Positions 34,671 to 42,990 of a stretch of 64,000 nt of DNA are shown in pieces; the stretch's first letter is position 1, and the number at the start of each line of letters is the position of its first letter. The DNA is taken from positions 2,955,036-3,019,035 of the forward strand of contig NZ_CP009516.1 of NCBI RefSeq assembly GCF_000970285.1, written 5' to 3'. Under the pieces are notes generated by a model, which worked only from the letters and a program-made list of their open reading frames with translations, was not told where the DNA came from and searched no databases. Source of the stretch: Methanosarcina horonobensis HB-1 = JCM 15518. GTDB taxonomy: Archaea > Halobacteriota > Methanosarcinia > Methanosarcinales > Methanosarcinaceae. Both the position numbers and the translations under genes were made by a program.

Positions 34671-35045
34671 ATGAATGAATTAAAGTGGGAAAGTAAGGAC
34701 AGAGCAGATCAAGCGTTACGAGCTACCTTACATACACTCAGGGACAGGCTTACGATAGAAGAAATAGTTCAGCTTGCTGCACAGCTGCCTCTTCCAATTA
34801 AAGGAATGTATTATGACGGCTGGATACCTAGGATAGGCCAGTGCTATTTGAAAACGTGGAATTCGCAAGAAGAGTTCATGAACAATTTCAGTATGGTCCA
34901 AATATGAACCCAGCCGAGGTAATACGGGCTGTCCTGCGGGTTATGTACAGGCACATGGAGGAAGGTGAACTTAGGGATATAAGATCCAATATGCCAAAAA
35001 GATATTCAGGAATGGTTCCCAGAAGAGGTTGCGCCAAAAGGATAA
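34671..35045 (+). pseudogene. DUF2267 family gene with two frameshifts
   Basis: The first frame reads 'RADQALRATLHTLRDRLTIE' then 'LAAQLPLPIKGMYYDGW', the hallmark of DUF2267. Near 34890 the homology moves to another frame: 'NMNPAEVIRAVLRVMYRHME' and EGELRDIRSNMPK. At the A-run around 34994-35000 a second shift leads to DIQEWFPEEVAPKG and a stop at 35043-35045. Reassembled, this is a normal-length protein of about 125 residues. The frameshifts are short indels, so loss looks recent. Confidence 0.75.
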
Positions 35046-35239
35046 ATTATGTTATTTAATCAGGATACGTTTCTACTAATTGTTTTTAATTTTTCTTTCG
35101 TGTTACTGATTTGGCAGTGTACTGAGAGCTCTGCAAATTTAGATTGACTTCATACCTTTTCGGTAAGCTGATCTAGCTCTTCACTACTTCTTGTTTCATA
35201 AGTAATAACACGCTTTATATGGTAGCGGCCTGCTCTCCT

Positions 35240-35310
35240 TTTCTTTTTTTTCCAGTGGCCACCCGATATCTGCTCACAAGTGAACATGTGGGCATGGAGG
35301 AAGTTTTGAA
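35240..35310 (+). repeat. Stem-loop repeat A, copy 6
   Basis: The outer arms have changed together, CCAC and GTGG instead of CCGC and GCGG. The inner stem is rebuilt as TCAC-AA-GTGA. The tail is GGAGGAAGTTTTGAAT. It precedes the aRF1-like gene by 110 bases. Confidence 0.82.
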
Positions 35311-35420
35311 TGGAAATTCAAAAAATGTTTTTAAAGAATAAACCATAAATGAATATTGTAGTTTCATGTCATTTTTTAGGTTCCCTCAACTGTTTTATAT
35401 GAGAGAAGGAGGAAGCTGGA

Positions 35421-36668
35421 ATGGCCGAATACTGTACATATGAAAAATATGTATTTAAAAAGAAGCTTGAAACTCTAAGAAATAAAAGTGGGAGGAGCAT
35501 GGAATTAATTTCCCTTTATATTCCTTCCGATAAACAGATTTCAGATGTTACAAATCATCTAAGAGAAGAACACGAGCAGGCTTCGAACATTGAGTCTAAA
35601 CTTACCAGAAATAACGTACAGGGAGCACTTGACTCTTTGCTGGCAAAGTTAAGATATCTTAACAGAATACCGGAAAATGGAATAGTTTATTTTGCAGGAA
35701 TTGTCGATACCGGAGCTAACAGGACAAGCATGGAAAACGAAGTTCTCATTCCTCCGGAACCTGTTGTACATTACATATACCACTCTGATTCCATTTTTTA
35801 TCTTGAGCCTCTTGAGGAAATGCTTAGAGAATGCAGTACTTATGGGCTTATACTTCTTGATCAAAGAGAAGCTACTATCGGAATGCTTGTGGGTAAGCAA
35901 ACTGAAGTTATTAAACATCTCCATTCTACTGTCCCTGGCAAACAAAGAAAAGGAGGTCAGAGTGCACATCGTTTTGAACAGCTCAGACGCATTGCCATTC
36001 ATGATTTCTACAAAAGAATAGGGGATGCTGCAAGTGAGGCATTCCTTGAAGTAGAGCCGGCTGAACTTAAAGGCATTCTGATAGGAGGGCATTCTCCAGC
36101 TAAAGAAGAGTTCAATGAAGGTGGATTTCTACATTACGAGCTTCAGAAAAAGGTCCTTGGATTGTTTGATACAGGGTATACGGATGAATCAGGTTTTTCT
36201 GAGTTAATAAATGCAGCAGAACATACGCTCCAGGGTATTGACTTAATTAAACAAAAAAAAGATATGGAAATGTTTTTTAAAGAAATGGGCACTGAATCCG
36301 GTAAAGTGTCCTATGGAGAAGACAATGTACGGGAGAATCTTGAAATAAAGGCAGTTGATGTGCTTCTACTTTCTGAAGACCTGCGATCTGAAAGAGTAAC
36401 TCTCAAATGCAGTGTTTGTGGATATGAAAATAAATGGACACGAAAATGGAAACCCAATGAAACTGTTCCTGTGGCAGGAAATTGTCCTGAATGTGGTTAT
36501 GCACTTGAATTCACGGATGTTATTGATATCGTTGGTGAATTCTCAGAACTTGCTGATAAAGGCAGTGCAAGGATTGCTTTTATATCAACAGATTTCGATG
36601 AAGGCTCTCAACTTATGATAGCCTTTGGCGGAATTGCTGCAATCCTTAGATATAACACAGGGGTGTAG
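35421..36668 (+). CDS. Divergent archaeal peptide-chain release factor 1 (aRF1) paralogue
   Basis: 415 residues, full aRF1 length, with all three domains. Domain 2 keeps the catalytic GGQ in KQRKGGQSAHRFEQLR (178-180). The two stop-codon recognition motifs in domain 1 are altered: the invariant NIKS is NIES (56-59, lysine to glutamate) and YxCxxxF is YHSDSIF (120-126, cysteine to serine). Domain 3 carries a four-cysteine knuckle, CSVCGYENKW and GNCPECGYALEF. The start has GGAGG at good spacing. It is therefore unlikely to be the housekeeping factor. It may have altered stop-codon specificity, relevant to an organism group that reassigns UAG to pyrrolysine, or act in rescue or regulation. Confidence 0.88.
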   Translation: MAEYCTYEKYVFKKKLETLRNKSGRSMELISLYIPSDKQISDVTNHLREEHEQASNIESKLTRNNVQGALDSLLAKLRYLNRIPENGIVYFAGIVDTGANRTSMENEVLIPPEPVVHYIYHSDSIFYLEPLEEMLRECSTYGLILLDQREATIGMLVGKQTEVIKHLHSTVPGKQRKGGQSAHRFEQLRRIAIHDFYKRIGDAASEAFLEVEPAELKGILIGGHSPAKEEFNEGGFLHYELQKKVLGLFDTGYTDESGFSELINAAEHTLQGIDLIKQKKDMEMFFKEMGTESGKVSYGEDNVRENLEIKAVDVLLLSEDLRSERVTLKCSVCGYENKWTRKWKPNETVPVAGNCPECGYALEFTDVIDIVGEFSELADKGSARIAFISTDFDEGSQLMIAFGGIAAILRYNTGV

Positions 36669-36774
36669 TTTAATTCATGAGTTTATCAGTTAATGAATTT
36701 GTTAGTTTATGAGTTTATTAATTAATGAATTTACATAAATTATACAAAATTCCTTACTGTCAAAAATCTCTTTT

Positions 36775-37497
36775 TCAATCCTGAATAACATAATTTCCAG
36801 TCGCTAATAAGTCATCTACTGTTACAAAATTAAATCTCTTTTGCTGTAATTCCGGGATCGCTCTGTCTAAAGCCGATACGATCCCGAAATTTGCATCATA
36901 CTTTCCACTATGGCCGTCATGGCATAAAATAATTGATCCATTTTCAATATTTCTCATTATGTTGCTGTAAATGTCTACAGGTCCATATTTGTATTTGAGA
37001 GATCCGCCAAGAATAATAGCAGGTTCGGTGGAACTATCTGCCGAGCGGCAGTTCCATAAAACAATTTTGAGATCAAGCGCTTTTGCTATGTTGTTTACTC
37101 TATCGTCAATGCTGCCATAGGGAGGACGAAAGTACACAGGGGTTTTTCCGATCAAATTAGTGATTATTTTTTTGGTTCTGGACAATTCATTATTAAGAAT
37201 TTCTTCATCAGTAAGTCCGGTAAGATCTCGATGATCATGAGAGTGAATGGCTATGAGATGGCCTTCATCATTTGCGCGTTTGACAATTTCATTGCCCGTT
37301 ATGTATCTGCCTGTATTATCTTGAGCAGCAATGTTTTTGTCAATACAGCAGCCAAGACAAAAAAATGTAGCTTTAACTCCATACTTTCGAAGCACATCAA
37401 GAATGTATGGGGTTATTCTGCCCGGACCATCATCAAAGGTCAGAGCAATATTAGGGATGTTAGGGTTGCCTTTTACAATTATCTCATCTGACATCAT
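36775..37497 (-). CDS. Polysaccharide deacetylase (NodB-homology)
   Basis: 240 residues, almost entirely a NodB domain. Motif 1 is IALTFDDGPGRITP (catalytic Asp22, metal Asp23), motif 2 is HSHDH (His85, His89), motif 3 'VYFRPPYGSIDDRV', and a late histidine in IILCHDGHSG. The usual WxxDxxDW strand reads LWNCRSADSS. Carbohydrate esterase family 4 enzymes remove N- or O-acetyl groups from glycans. There is no signal peptide, so it acts in the cytoplasm or on precursors. It begins at the ATG at 37497 (or the next one at 37494). Confidence 0.85.
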   Translation of the reverse strand: MMSDEIIVKGNPNIPNIALTFDDGPGRITPYILDVLRKYGVKATFFCLGCCIDKNIAAQDNTGRYITGNEIVKRANDEGHLIAIHSHDHRDLTGLTDEEILNNELSRTKKIITNLIGKTPVYFRPPYGSIDDRVNNIAKALDLKIVLWNCRSADSSTEPAIILGGSLKYKYGPVDIYSNIMRNIENGSIILCHDGHSGKYDANFGIVSALDRAIPELQQKRFNFVTVDDLLATGNYVIQD

Positions 37498-37519
37498 AAG
37501 TACCTGTGTAAGTTTTTGC

Positions 37520-37592
37520 TTGTTTTTTTGTCACTGACTGCCCAATGTCTACTCGCTCCGTGAAAATGCAGGCATGGAGGGAAGTTTTCAGA
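37520..37592 (+). repeat. Stem-loop repeat A, copy 7
   Basis: A diverged copy that keeps the stem by paired change: CTGC and GCAG in place of CCGC and GCGG. The tail is GGCATGGAGGGAAGTTTTCAGA. It lies just 5' of the leftward deacetylase gene. At about 37645 the codons for INKTLLNI resemble the frhB tail (VNKALRNP), a weak fourth trace. Confidence 0.78.
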
Positions 37593-38145
37593 GGAGTTGA
37601 TTAAAAAATTTGATAACTAAGAGCCTACAAGGAAAATCCGTAAGAACATTAATAAAACACTGCTTAACATCAAGTGTTTACTCCAATTGTTGTATATTGT
37701 CCATTATACAAATAAATAAGCTGTATTGCACCGAACAGTATTCGCTGTGAAGCCTTCGGTGAGTTATGCCCATTAATCTCGAACTTCTTCTACTAACTGA
37801 TATTGTAGTTTAACATATTTTTTAATCAGTCATTAAGAAACTCATTTAGCCCTTTTTAGCCTCGAATAGCATTTCCTGGGTTTGAATACACTTTTTGGAA
37901 AATCTCGATGTTACAGGAGATTACATATTTCGATACATTTTTAATTAGTTTCAATAGACTGAAAAAATATAGAAATAAATATATAATGTCATCCAATACA
38001 AATATTGGAACTTCTTTATTCTGAAGACTTCTACAGAGCCCAAATAAGTCCTTCAGTATAGCGTCCAGCCCAAAGTAAGTGACTGGGTTCTGCAAAAGAA
38101 AAAGAGCTTGCTACTAGCAAATCAGACAAAATGAGGTAGATAAAC
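37593..38145. other. AT-rich intergenic region
   Basis: No convincing gene. Leader of the GH130-like gene at the right, with GAGGT about ten bases before its ATG. A leftward 79-codon frame at 37856-38095 has no recognisable domain or ribosome-binding site. Confidence 0.4.
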
Positions 38146-39186
38146 ATGATTTGGAAAGACCATGGAGAGCTATTTCAGAGGAGCAAGAAAAACCCTATAC
38201 TTACCGTTGATGATTGGCCATATCAAGCCAATTCGGTATTCAACCCTGCAGCAGCTATAGTTGACGGCAAAACACTCCTGCTGGTGCGTGTCGAAGACCA
38301 CAGGGGCTTTTCTCACCTTACAGTAGCCAGAAGTAAGAACGGAATTGACGGCTGGGAAATTGACCCAGAGCCAACCTTAGTGCCGGACCCTGTAAATTAT
38401 CCTGAAGAAATATACGGCATTGAAGACCCGCGTATAACTTATATAGACGAGCTGGGAAAATGGGCTGTAGCATATACGGCTTTTTCTGACTCGGGACCCT
38501 TACCCGCTCTTGCTTTTACTGAGGATTTCCGTAATTTTGATCGAGTAGGAGCTACTCTGCCACCTGAAAACAAAGATGCTGCTCTTTTTCCTGTAAGATT
38601 TAATGGCATGTGGGCAATGATACACAGGCCCGTATCTGGTATGGGAGGTGGGAAAGCAAATATCTGGATTTCCTTTTCTCCGGATATGAAATATTGGGGA
38701 GAACACGAAGTTCTTCTATATGCCCGGGAAGGCGGATGGTGGGACGCCCGAAAAATCGGTTTATCCCCGCAGCCACTACATACACCTGACGGATGGTTAA
38801 TTATGTATCACGGAGTACGCCAGACATCGTCAAAAATAAGTTATAAGCTTGGGCTGGCGCTTCTCGACCTTGAAGATCCAAGGAAAGTACTCCACAGGTC
38901 AGAGGGATGGGTTTTTGGGCCTCGCGAGATGTACGAACGTAGCGGTGATGTTAATGACGTTGTTTTCCCCTGTGGATGGGTTTTAGTGGACGATGAAATC
39001 CGTATTTATTATGGAAGCGCGGATACTTCTGTGTCATTAGCTACTGCAAAAATGAGCGATGTCCTGGCGTATATACATGAATGCCCGGAAACTCAATGCC
39101 CCGAGGAGTACTGTAGATGGTTTGAAGAAAACAGCGGTTTTTCAAGTGATGCAAAAAAAGGTGATATTAAAATAAAAGGAGATTAA
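38146..39186 (+). CDS. Glycoside hydrolase family 130-like phosphorylase/hydrolase
   Basis: 346 residues of five-bladed propeller sequence. Signatures are 'NSVFNPAAAIVDGKTLLLVR', 'VEDHRGFSHLTVARS', 'EIYGIEDPRITYID' with the GxEDPR strand that holds the general-acid aspartate, and 'LGLALLDLEDPRKVLHRSEG'. GH130 enzymes phosphorolyse or hydrolyse beta-mannosides (for example mannosyl-GlcNAc). Together with nagA and the ROK kinase upstream this suggests turnover of mannose- and GlcNAc-containing oligosaccharides. The gene is followed by a clear terminator hairpin. Confidence 0.85.
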   Translation: MIWKDHGELFQRSKKNPILTVDDWPYQANSVFNPAAAIVDGKTLLLVRVEDHRGFSHLTVARSKNGIDGWEIDPEPTLVPDPVNYPEEIYGIEDPRITYIDELGKWAVAYTAFSDSGPLPALAFTEDFRNFDRVGATLPPENKDAALFPVRFNGMWAMIHRPVSGMGGGKANIWISFSPDMKYWGEHEVLLYAREGGWWDARKIGLSPQPLHTPDGWLIMYHGVRQTSSKISYKLGLALLDLEDPRKVLHRSEGWVFGPREMYERSGDVNDVVFPCGWVLVDDEIRIYYGSADTSVSLATAKMSDVLAYIHECPETQCPEEYCRWFEENSGFSSDAKKGDIKIKGD

Positions 39187-39249
39187 AACAAAATTAGTTT
39201 ATAGAAATTATAAAACCTAAGTGATAAATACATTATAAAATCAAATTGA

Positions 39250-39293
39250 GGGCGGCCACCCAAACTTAAATGATACGCTTCGGGCCGCCCTTT
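39250..39293 (+). terminator. Hairpin terminator after the GH130-like gene
   Basis: GGGCGGCC (39250-39257) and GGCCGCCC (39283-39290) form an 8-bp GC stem followed by TTT. The preceding AAATCAAATTGAGGGCGGCC recurs at about 46897, where the context is different. Confidence 0.7.
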
Positions 39294-39315
39294 ATGACAG
39301 CTGCCGATTCTATTT

Positions 39316-39391
39316 TTCTTATCTCTTGCCAGTGGTCGTCCGATATCTGCTTACTTCATGAGCATTAGGGAGTGGAGGGAAGTTTTCAGAT
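39316..39391 (+). repeat. Stem-loop repeat A, copy 8
   Basis: The most degraded copy. The inner arms TGCTTAC/ATGAGCA remain but the outer stem is largely lost. The tail GTGGAGGGAAGTTTTCAGAT is preserved. Confidence 0.7.
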
Positions 39392-39695
39392 GAATTTTGT
39401 GTACATTGCCTATTATTAGATATAGAGGGGACAACACTTTTCGGAAAGATTCTTAGTTGATTTTCTCAAAAAATTACATTGAATTTTGGATTTATATTCT
39501 AATTAAGGTTTCGAGAAACTTTACATTCTATTGAAGGGGGTTTAAAATCTTCTTCTGGTGATTTCTGCCTAAAATTGCTGTTTTTTAGTGTATTTCTAGT
39601 GAGAAAAAAATGTAATTTATGTCATCAGGAAAAAAGAGCAGTTACAGGCCTTTTATGAATAAAGAAATAGAAATAGTAGAAATTGTTAAATAATA

Positions 39696-39730
39696 ATGAA
39701 TATCATTTAGTAATGGATATCATGTATATC
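39696..39730 (+). promoter_or_regulatory. Possible operator: direct repeat upstream of the Fur-family gene
   Basis: ATGAATATCAT and ATGGATATCAT occur as a near-perfect direct repeat spaced by about 17 bases, just upstream of the regulator gene. AT-rich imperfect palindromes of this kind are plausible Fur/PerR boxes, and autoregulation is common in the family. Confidence 0.3.
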
Positions 39731-39770
39731 TGAGTAAGCCTGCTTTCACAGGTAATTTAGGTGGACGACT

Positions 39771-40184
39771 ATGAAGCCCACAGAGAAAACTGACATGAAA
39801 TACACAAACCAGAGAGTAGAAATACTTGCTTTCCTGCGCGAACACGACGGTCATCCCACTGTAGACGAAGTTTATGATGGGGTTAGAAAAAAACTGACGC
39901 GTATAAGCAAGGCTACCGTATATAAAAATCTCAAATTCCTTACGGAGAAAGGTTTACTGGAGGAGGTGAATGTAAAAGGGGTCTCAAGATTTGAAGCGAA
40001 TTTCATTCCGCATCACCATCTCATCTGCAGGGAGTGTGGAAAGATGGAGGATTTTAATTCGGAACAATTGCTGGATTACTCAATGAAGATAGCTGAGGAT
40101 ATAGAAGGATTTACTATTGTTTCAACGAGCACCAACTTCTATGGCATCTGTAAGAAGTGCAAGGGGTATAAGGAGGAAACATAA
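39771..40184 (+). CDS. Fur/PerR-family metalloregulator
   Basis: 137 residues. A winged helix ('YTNQRVEILAFLREHDGHPT' followed by 'RISKATVYKNLKFLTEKGLL') precedes a metal-binding dimerisation domain with 'PHHHLICRECGKMEDFN' and a second CxxC in 'GICKKCKGY'. The short C-terminal domain and the N-terminal arrangement resemble PerR/Fur regulators that sense Fe/Mn and peroxide. It lies ahead of a ferritin-like remnant and the cydAB operon on the same strand, which suggests control of oxygen-defence genes. Confidence 0.88.
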   Translation: MKPTEKTDMKYTNQRVEILAFLREHDGHPTVDEVYDGVRKKLTRISKATVYKNLKFLTEKGLLEEVNVKGVSRFEANFIPHHHLICRECGKMEDFNSEQLLDYSMKIAEDIEGFTIVSTSTNFYGICKKCKGYKEET

Positions 40185-40185
40185 C

Positions 40186-40383
40186 TTGAGCAGAGCATCA
40201 AAGGGGAACGGTGTGTTATCCAGGTGTACAATTGTATATCCTTCAGATGGTCAAAGAGAAAGATCCGGTGAAACACAACATTGTGCTTCAGATTCTCACT
40301 GATGAGATTGAGCATGAAGATGATCTGCAAGTCGTGACGGAAGACATCGGCTTGCTTCAGCGCAAAAAAACGAGGGATAACGA
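40186..40383 (+). pseudogene. 3' remnant of a ferritin/Dps-like gene
   Basis: In one frame the sequence reads 'VQLYILQMVKEKDPVKHNIV' and LQILTDEIEHEDDLQVV, then TEDIGLLQRKK. The pattern KDPxxxxxxLxILxDEIEHEDDLQ is the metal-binding helix and following region of ferritin-like/Dps proteins. The upstream three helices are missing and the frame runs on into cydA, so the end has been lost too. It is probably a deleted gene once part of the same oxidative-stress group. Confidence 0.6.
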
Positions 40384-41700
40384 ATGGTTGAGTTACTTTT
40401 ATTAAGCCGGCTTCAGTTTGCCATAACAGTTGCGTTCCATTTCCTGTTCGTTCCACTAACACTGGGACTCGCACTGTTAGTAGCGGGCATGGAAACAATA
40501 TACTACAAAAATAAAGATGAAACCTGGCGAAGGATGGCCGATTTCTGGGGTAGGGTATTCAAGATAAACTTCGCAATAGGTCTGGTAACAGGTCTTGCAA
40601 TGACTTTCCAGTTTGGTACGAACTGGGGTGCATATGCGGAATTCATGGGAGATGTCTTTGGACCGCCTTTAGCCGTGGAAGCATTACTGGCTTTCTTCCT
40701 TGAAGGTACTTTCTTTGGCGCATGGATATTCCTGGACCGCTCCCGTCAGAAACTAAAGGCATTTTCCATGTGGATGGTCGCTCTGGGTACTAACATATCT
40801 TCATTATGGATTATCACTGCTAACGGTTTTATGCAGAATCCCGTTGGCTACGAAATGGCTGCTGATGGGAGCAAGGTGGTTATGACCGATTTTTTTGCCC
40901 TGCTTACAAACAGCTATGTGTGGTACATGCTGATACACACTCTGCTTTCAGCTTACCTCTTGACCGCATTCCTGATCATGGGGATCTGTGCTTATCATTT
41001 CCTTAAAAGGAACAACAATGAGGTGTTCAGGAAGTCTTTCAGGATAGCAGTTGCCATAGCACTCATTACTGCAGTCCTGCTTCCGGTTCTTGGTCACGGT
41101 TATGCGCAATATGTTGCCGAGCTTCAGCCCGCCAAAGGAGCGGCAATGGATGCGGTATGGGAAACAGGTTCCAGAGTGCCCATGTATCTGATACAGGTAC
41201 CTGATTCAAGCACTGGTTCCAACAGTGTTCAGTTGCTGGAAATTCCAGGTCTTGCAAGTTTCCTGTATACAGGAAGTTTCAACGGAACAATAACAGGACT
41301 TAACCAGTTAGCTCAGGATGAACTACCGCCTGTAGGAATGGTGTTCTGGAGCTTCAGGCTGATGACAATTCTGGGATCCCTGTTTATCATAGAGGCTCTT
41401 TTGGGCTTATACCTTCAAAAGTCAGGCAAGCTGTACACATCGGATAAGTATCTGAAGCTACTGATGTGGTCTATTCCTCTTCCGTATATCGCCATCACTG
41501 CGGGCTGGATTGTAGCCGAGGTAGGAAGGCAGCCGTGGATAGTATACGGTTTATTAAAAACAGCTAATGGCATATCATCGGTTCCCATCTCGGATGTGTT
41601 ATTAAGTATTGTCCTTATAAGCGCATTCTATCTTATCCTTATGGTCTTTGAGATATACCTCATAAAGAAAACCGTAGTCAATGCTACAGGAGCTGAGTGA
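40384..41700 (+). CDS. cydA: Cytochrome bd oxidase subunit I, short Q-loop type
   Basis: 438 residues with about nine membrane helices. Haem ligands and conserved acids are at the expected places: His19 in AFHFLFVPLT, the glutamates 99 and 107 in LAVEALLAFFLEGTFFGAW, and His185 in WYMLIHTLLS; the GRQPW motif is intact ('EVGRQPWIVYG'). The protein is about 80 residues shorter than the E. coli subunit because the quinol-binding loop is short, as in CioA-type enzymes. In methanogens such an oxidase is thought to scavenge oxygen. GAGGGATAACG precedes the ATG. It overlaps cydB's upstream region. Confidence 0.93.
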   Translation: MVELLLLSRLQFAITVAFHFLFVPLTLGLALLVAGMETIYYKNKDETWRRMADFWGRVFKINFAIGLVTGLAMTFQFGTNWGAYAEFMGDVFGPPLAVEALLAFFLEGTFFGAWIFLDRSRQKLKAFSMWMVALGTNISSLWIITANGFMQNPVGYEMAADGSKVVMTDFFALLTNSYVWYMLIHTLLSAYLLTAFLIMGICAYHFLKRNNNEVFRKSFRIAVAIALITAVLLPVLGHGYAQYVAELQPAKGAAMDAVWETGSRVPMYLIQVPDSSTGSNSVQLLEIPGLASFLYTGSFNGTITGLNQLAQDELPPVGMVFWSFRLMTILGSLFIIEALLGLYLQKSGKLYTSDKYLKLLMWSIPLPYIAITAGWIVAEVGRQPWIVYGLLKTANGISSVPISDVLLSIVLISAFYLILMVFEIYLIKKTVVNATGAE

Positions 41701-41702
41701 AG

Positions 41703-42746
41703 ATGTTCGATTTCCTTACCCATGATATGCTTACTGTTATCTGGTTCTTCCTGTGGTGTGTGATATGGGGAGTTTACTTCATTGTAGACTCATTTTCCCT
41801 TGGAGCAGGTCTTCTGGCACCCTTTATTGCCACAGATAAGGTGCAGATGATACAAATCCAGAGATCTGTGGGTCCTTTCTGGGGTGGTAATGAGGTATGG
41901 TTAATACTGGCTGCAGGCGGAACATTTGCTGCATTCCCTCTGGTATTCTCGAAGATGTTTACTTTCCTGTATCTTCCTATGATGTTGCTGCTCATAGGCC
42001 TGATCGCAAGGGGCATTTCCGTAGAATATCTCCACAAGGATGAGAGTCCCCGGATACAGAAAGCCCTTACGTGGGGATGGTTCGTCGGAAGCCTGTTGAT
42101 CTCTTTGGTCCTGGGAGTCGCATTTGCGAACTTCTTTAAGGGGCTCGAAATCGCTTCAGGAGGAGTTTACATGGGTACCCTTCTCGGACTTTTCAGCCCG
42201 TATGCATTGATAGGCAGTATCCTGTTCGTGCTTATGAATGTTACTTCAGGTGCGCTCTGGATCAGTATCAAGACCGAAGGTGCCATAGCCGCAAAAGCGG
42301 GTGATCTGGCAAAGAAGAGCACTCTTACTGTACTTGTACTCGCTCTGGTCTATCTGGCATACTCATTTGTGGGTATAGATGGTTTTACAATCAACTATTC
42401 AGCTACACCGGCTCTGTACTTATTGCCAATTCTTGCGGTAATGACAACTGCCCTTGCTGTGTTCTTTGCAAAAAAGGACAGGGAATTTCCGGCCTTTTGC
42501 AGCAATCTCCTGGCGCTTCTTTTCGTAGTTCAAAGCGGGCTTGCAAGTATCTATCCTTACATGCTTAAGTCCTCTGTTTCTCCTGAATACGGAATAGATA
42601 TCTTTGAGGCAGCATCAAGCCATATGACCCTGAGCATCATGCTGGGAGGAGCACTGGTATTCGTGCCCATAGTAATTATCTACCAGCTGTGGGCGTATAC
42701 TCTGTTCAGGGAAAAGATAACAGAAATAGAACAGGTCGGTTACTGA
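41703..42746 (+). CDS. cydB: Cytochrome bd oxidase subunit II
   Basis: 347 residues with eight or nine membrane helices. The N-terminus 'IWFFLWCVIWGVYFIVDSFS' with LGAGLLAPF is characteristic of CydB, followed by 'RSVGPFWGGNEVWLILAAGG'. It pairs with CydA to form the membrane oxidase. The ATG at 41703 lies two bases after the cydA stop; a GTG two codons earlier would overlap it. No cydX or cydCD genes are seen in the window. Confidence 0.93.
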   Translation: MFDFLTHDMLTVIWFFLWCVIWGVYFIVDSFSLGAGLLAPFIATDKVQMIQIQRSVGPFWGGNEVWLILAAGGTFAAFPLVFSKMFTFLYLPMMLLLIGLIARGISVEYLHKDESPRIQKALTWGWFVGSLLISLVLGVAFANFFKGLEIASGGVYMGTLLGLFSPYALIGSILFVLMNVTSGALWISIKTEGAIAAKAGDLAKKSTLTVLVLALVYLAYSFVGIDGFTINYSATPALYLLPILAVMTTALAVFFAKKDREFPAFCSNLLALLFVVQSGLASIYPYMLKSSVSPEYGIDIFEAASSHMTLSIMLGGALVFVPIVIIYQLWAYTLFREKITEIEQVGY

Positions 42747-42861
42747 CCTGTTTTCTCTTATTTTTTTACTTCTTCTGTCACTTCATCTACGAAGCATAGA
42801 TAACCGTAGACAGATACCATAATTAAAACACCACACATGTCAAATGTTTCTGGCTTCTTCC

Positions 42862-42948
42862 AACTCATACAGAGCCTCTACACCTGGTTAAAAAGCAGCT
42901 TTCTTACCTCTTTTATTATGAAATAGTGCAAATATACCCTCGACAGCA
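42862..42948. repeat. Imperfect direct repeat, left copy, flanking the PocR histidine kinase
   Basis: Matches 46714-46804 with scattered changes: shared landmarks CCTCTACAC, AAAAACAGCTT or AAAAGCAGCTT, CTTACCTC, TTTATTATGAAA, and TCGACAGC in the same order. The two copies lie about 3.85 kb apart with the whole kinase gene between them. Confidence 0.75.
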
Positions 42949-42990
42949 ATAGAAAACTTATGTTTTACTTGTGTTTTATTAATTCTCTTT

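Noticed and set aside
37856-38095. Leftward 79-codon frame
   Set aside because: There is no ribosome-binding site, family or conserved pattern; it lies in AT-rich spacer.
19891-39391. Repeat A copies considered as a CRISPR array
   Set aside because: The copies are kilobases apart with genes between them, there are no uniform spacers, and no cas genes are present.
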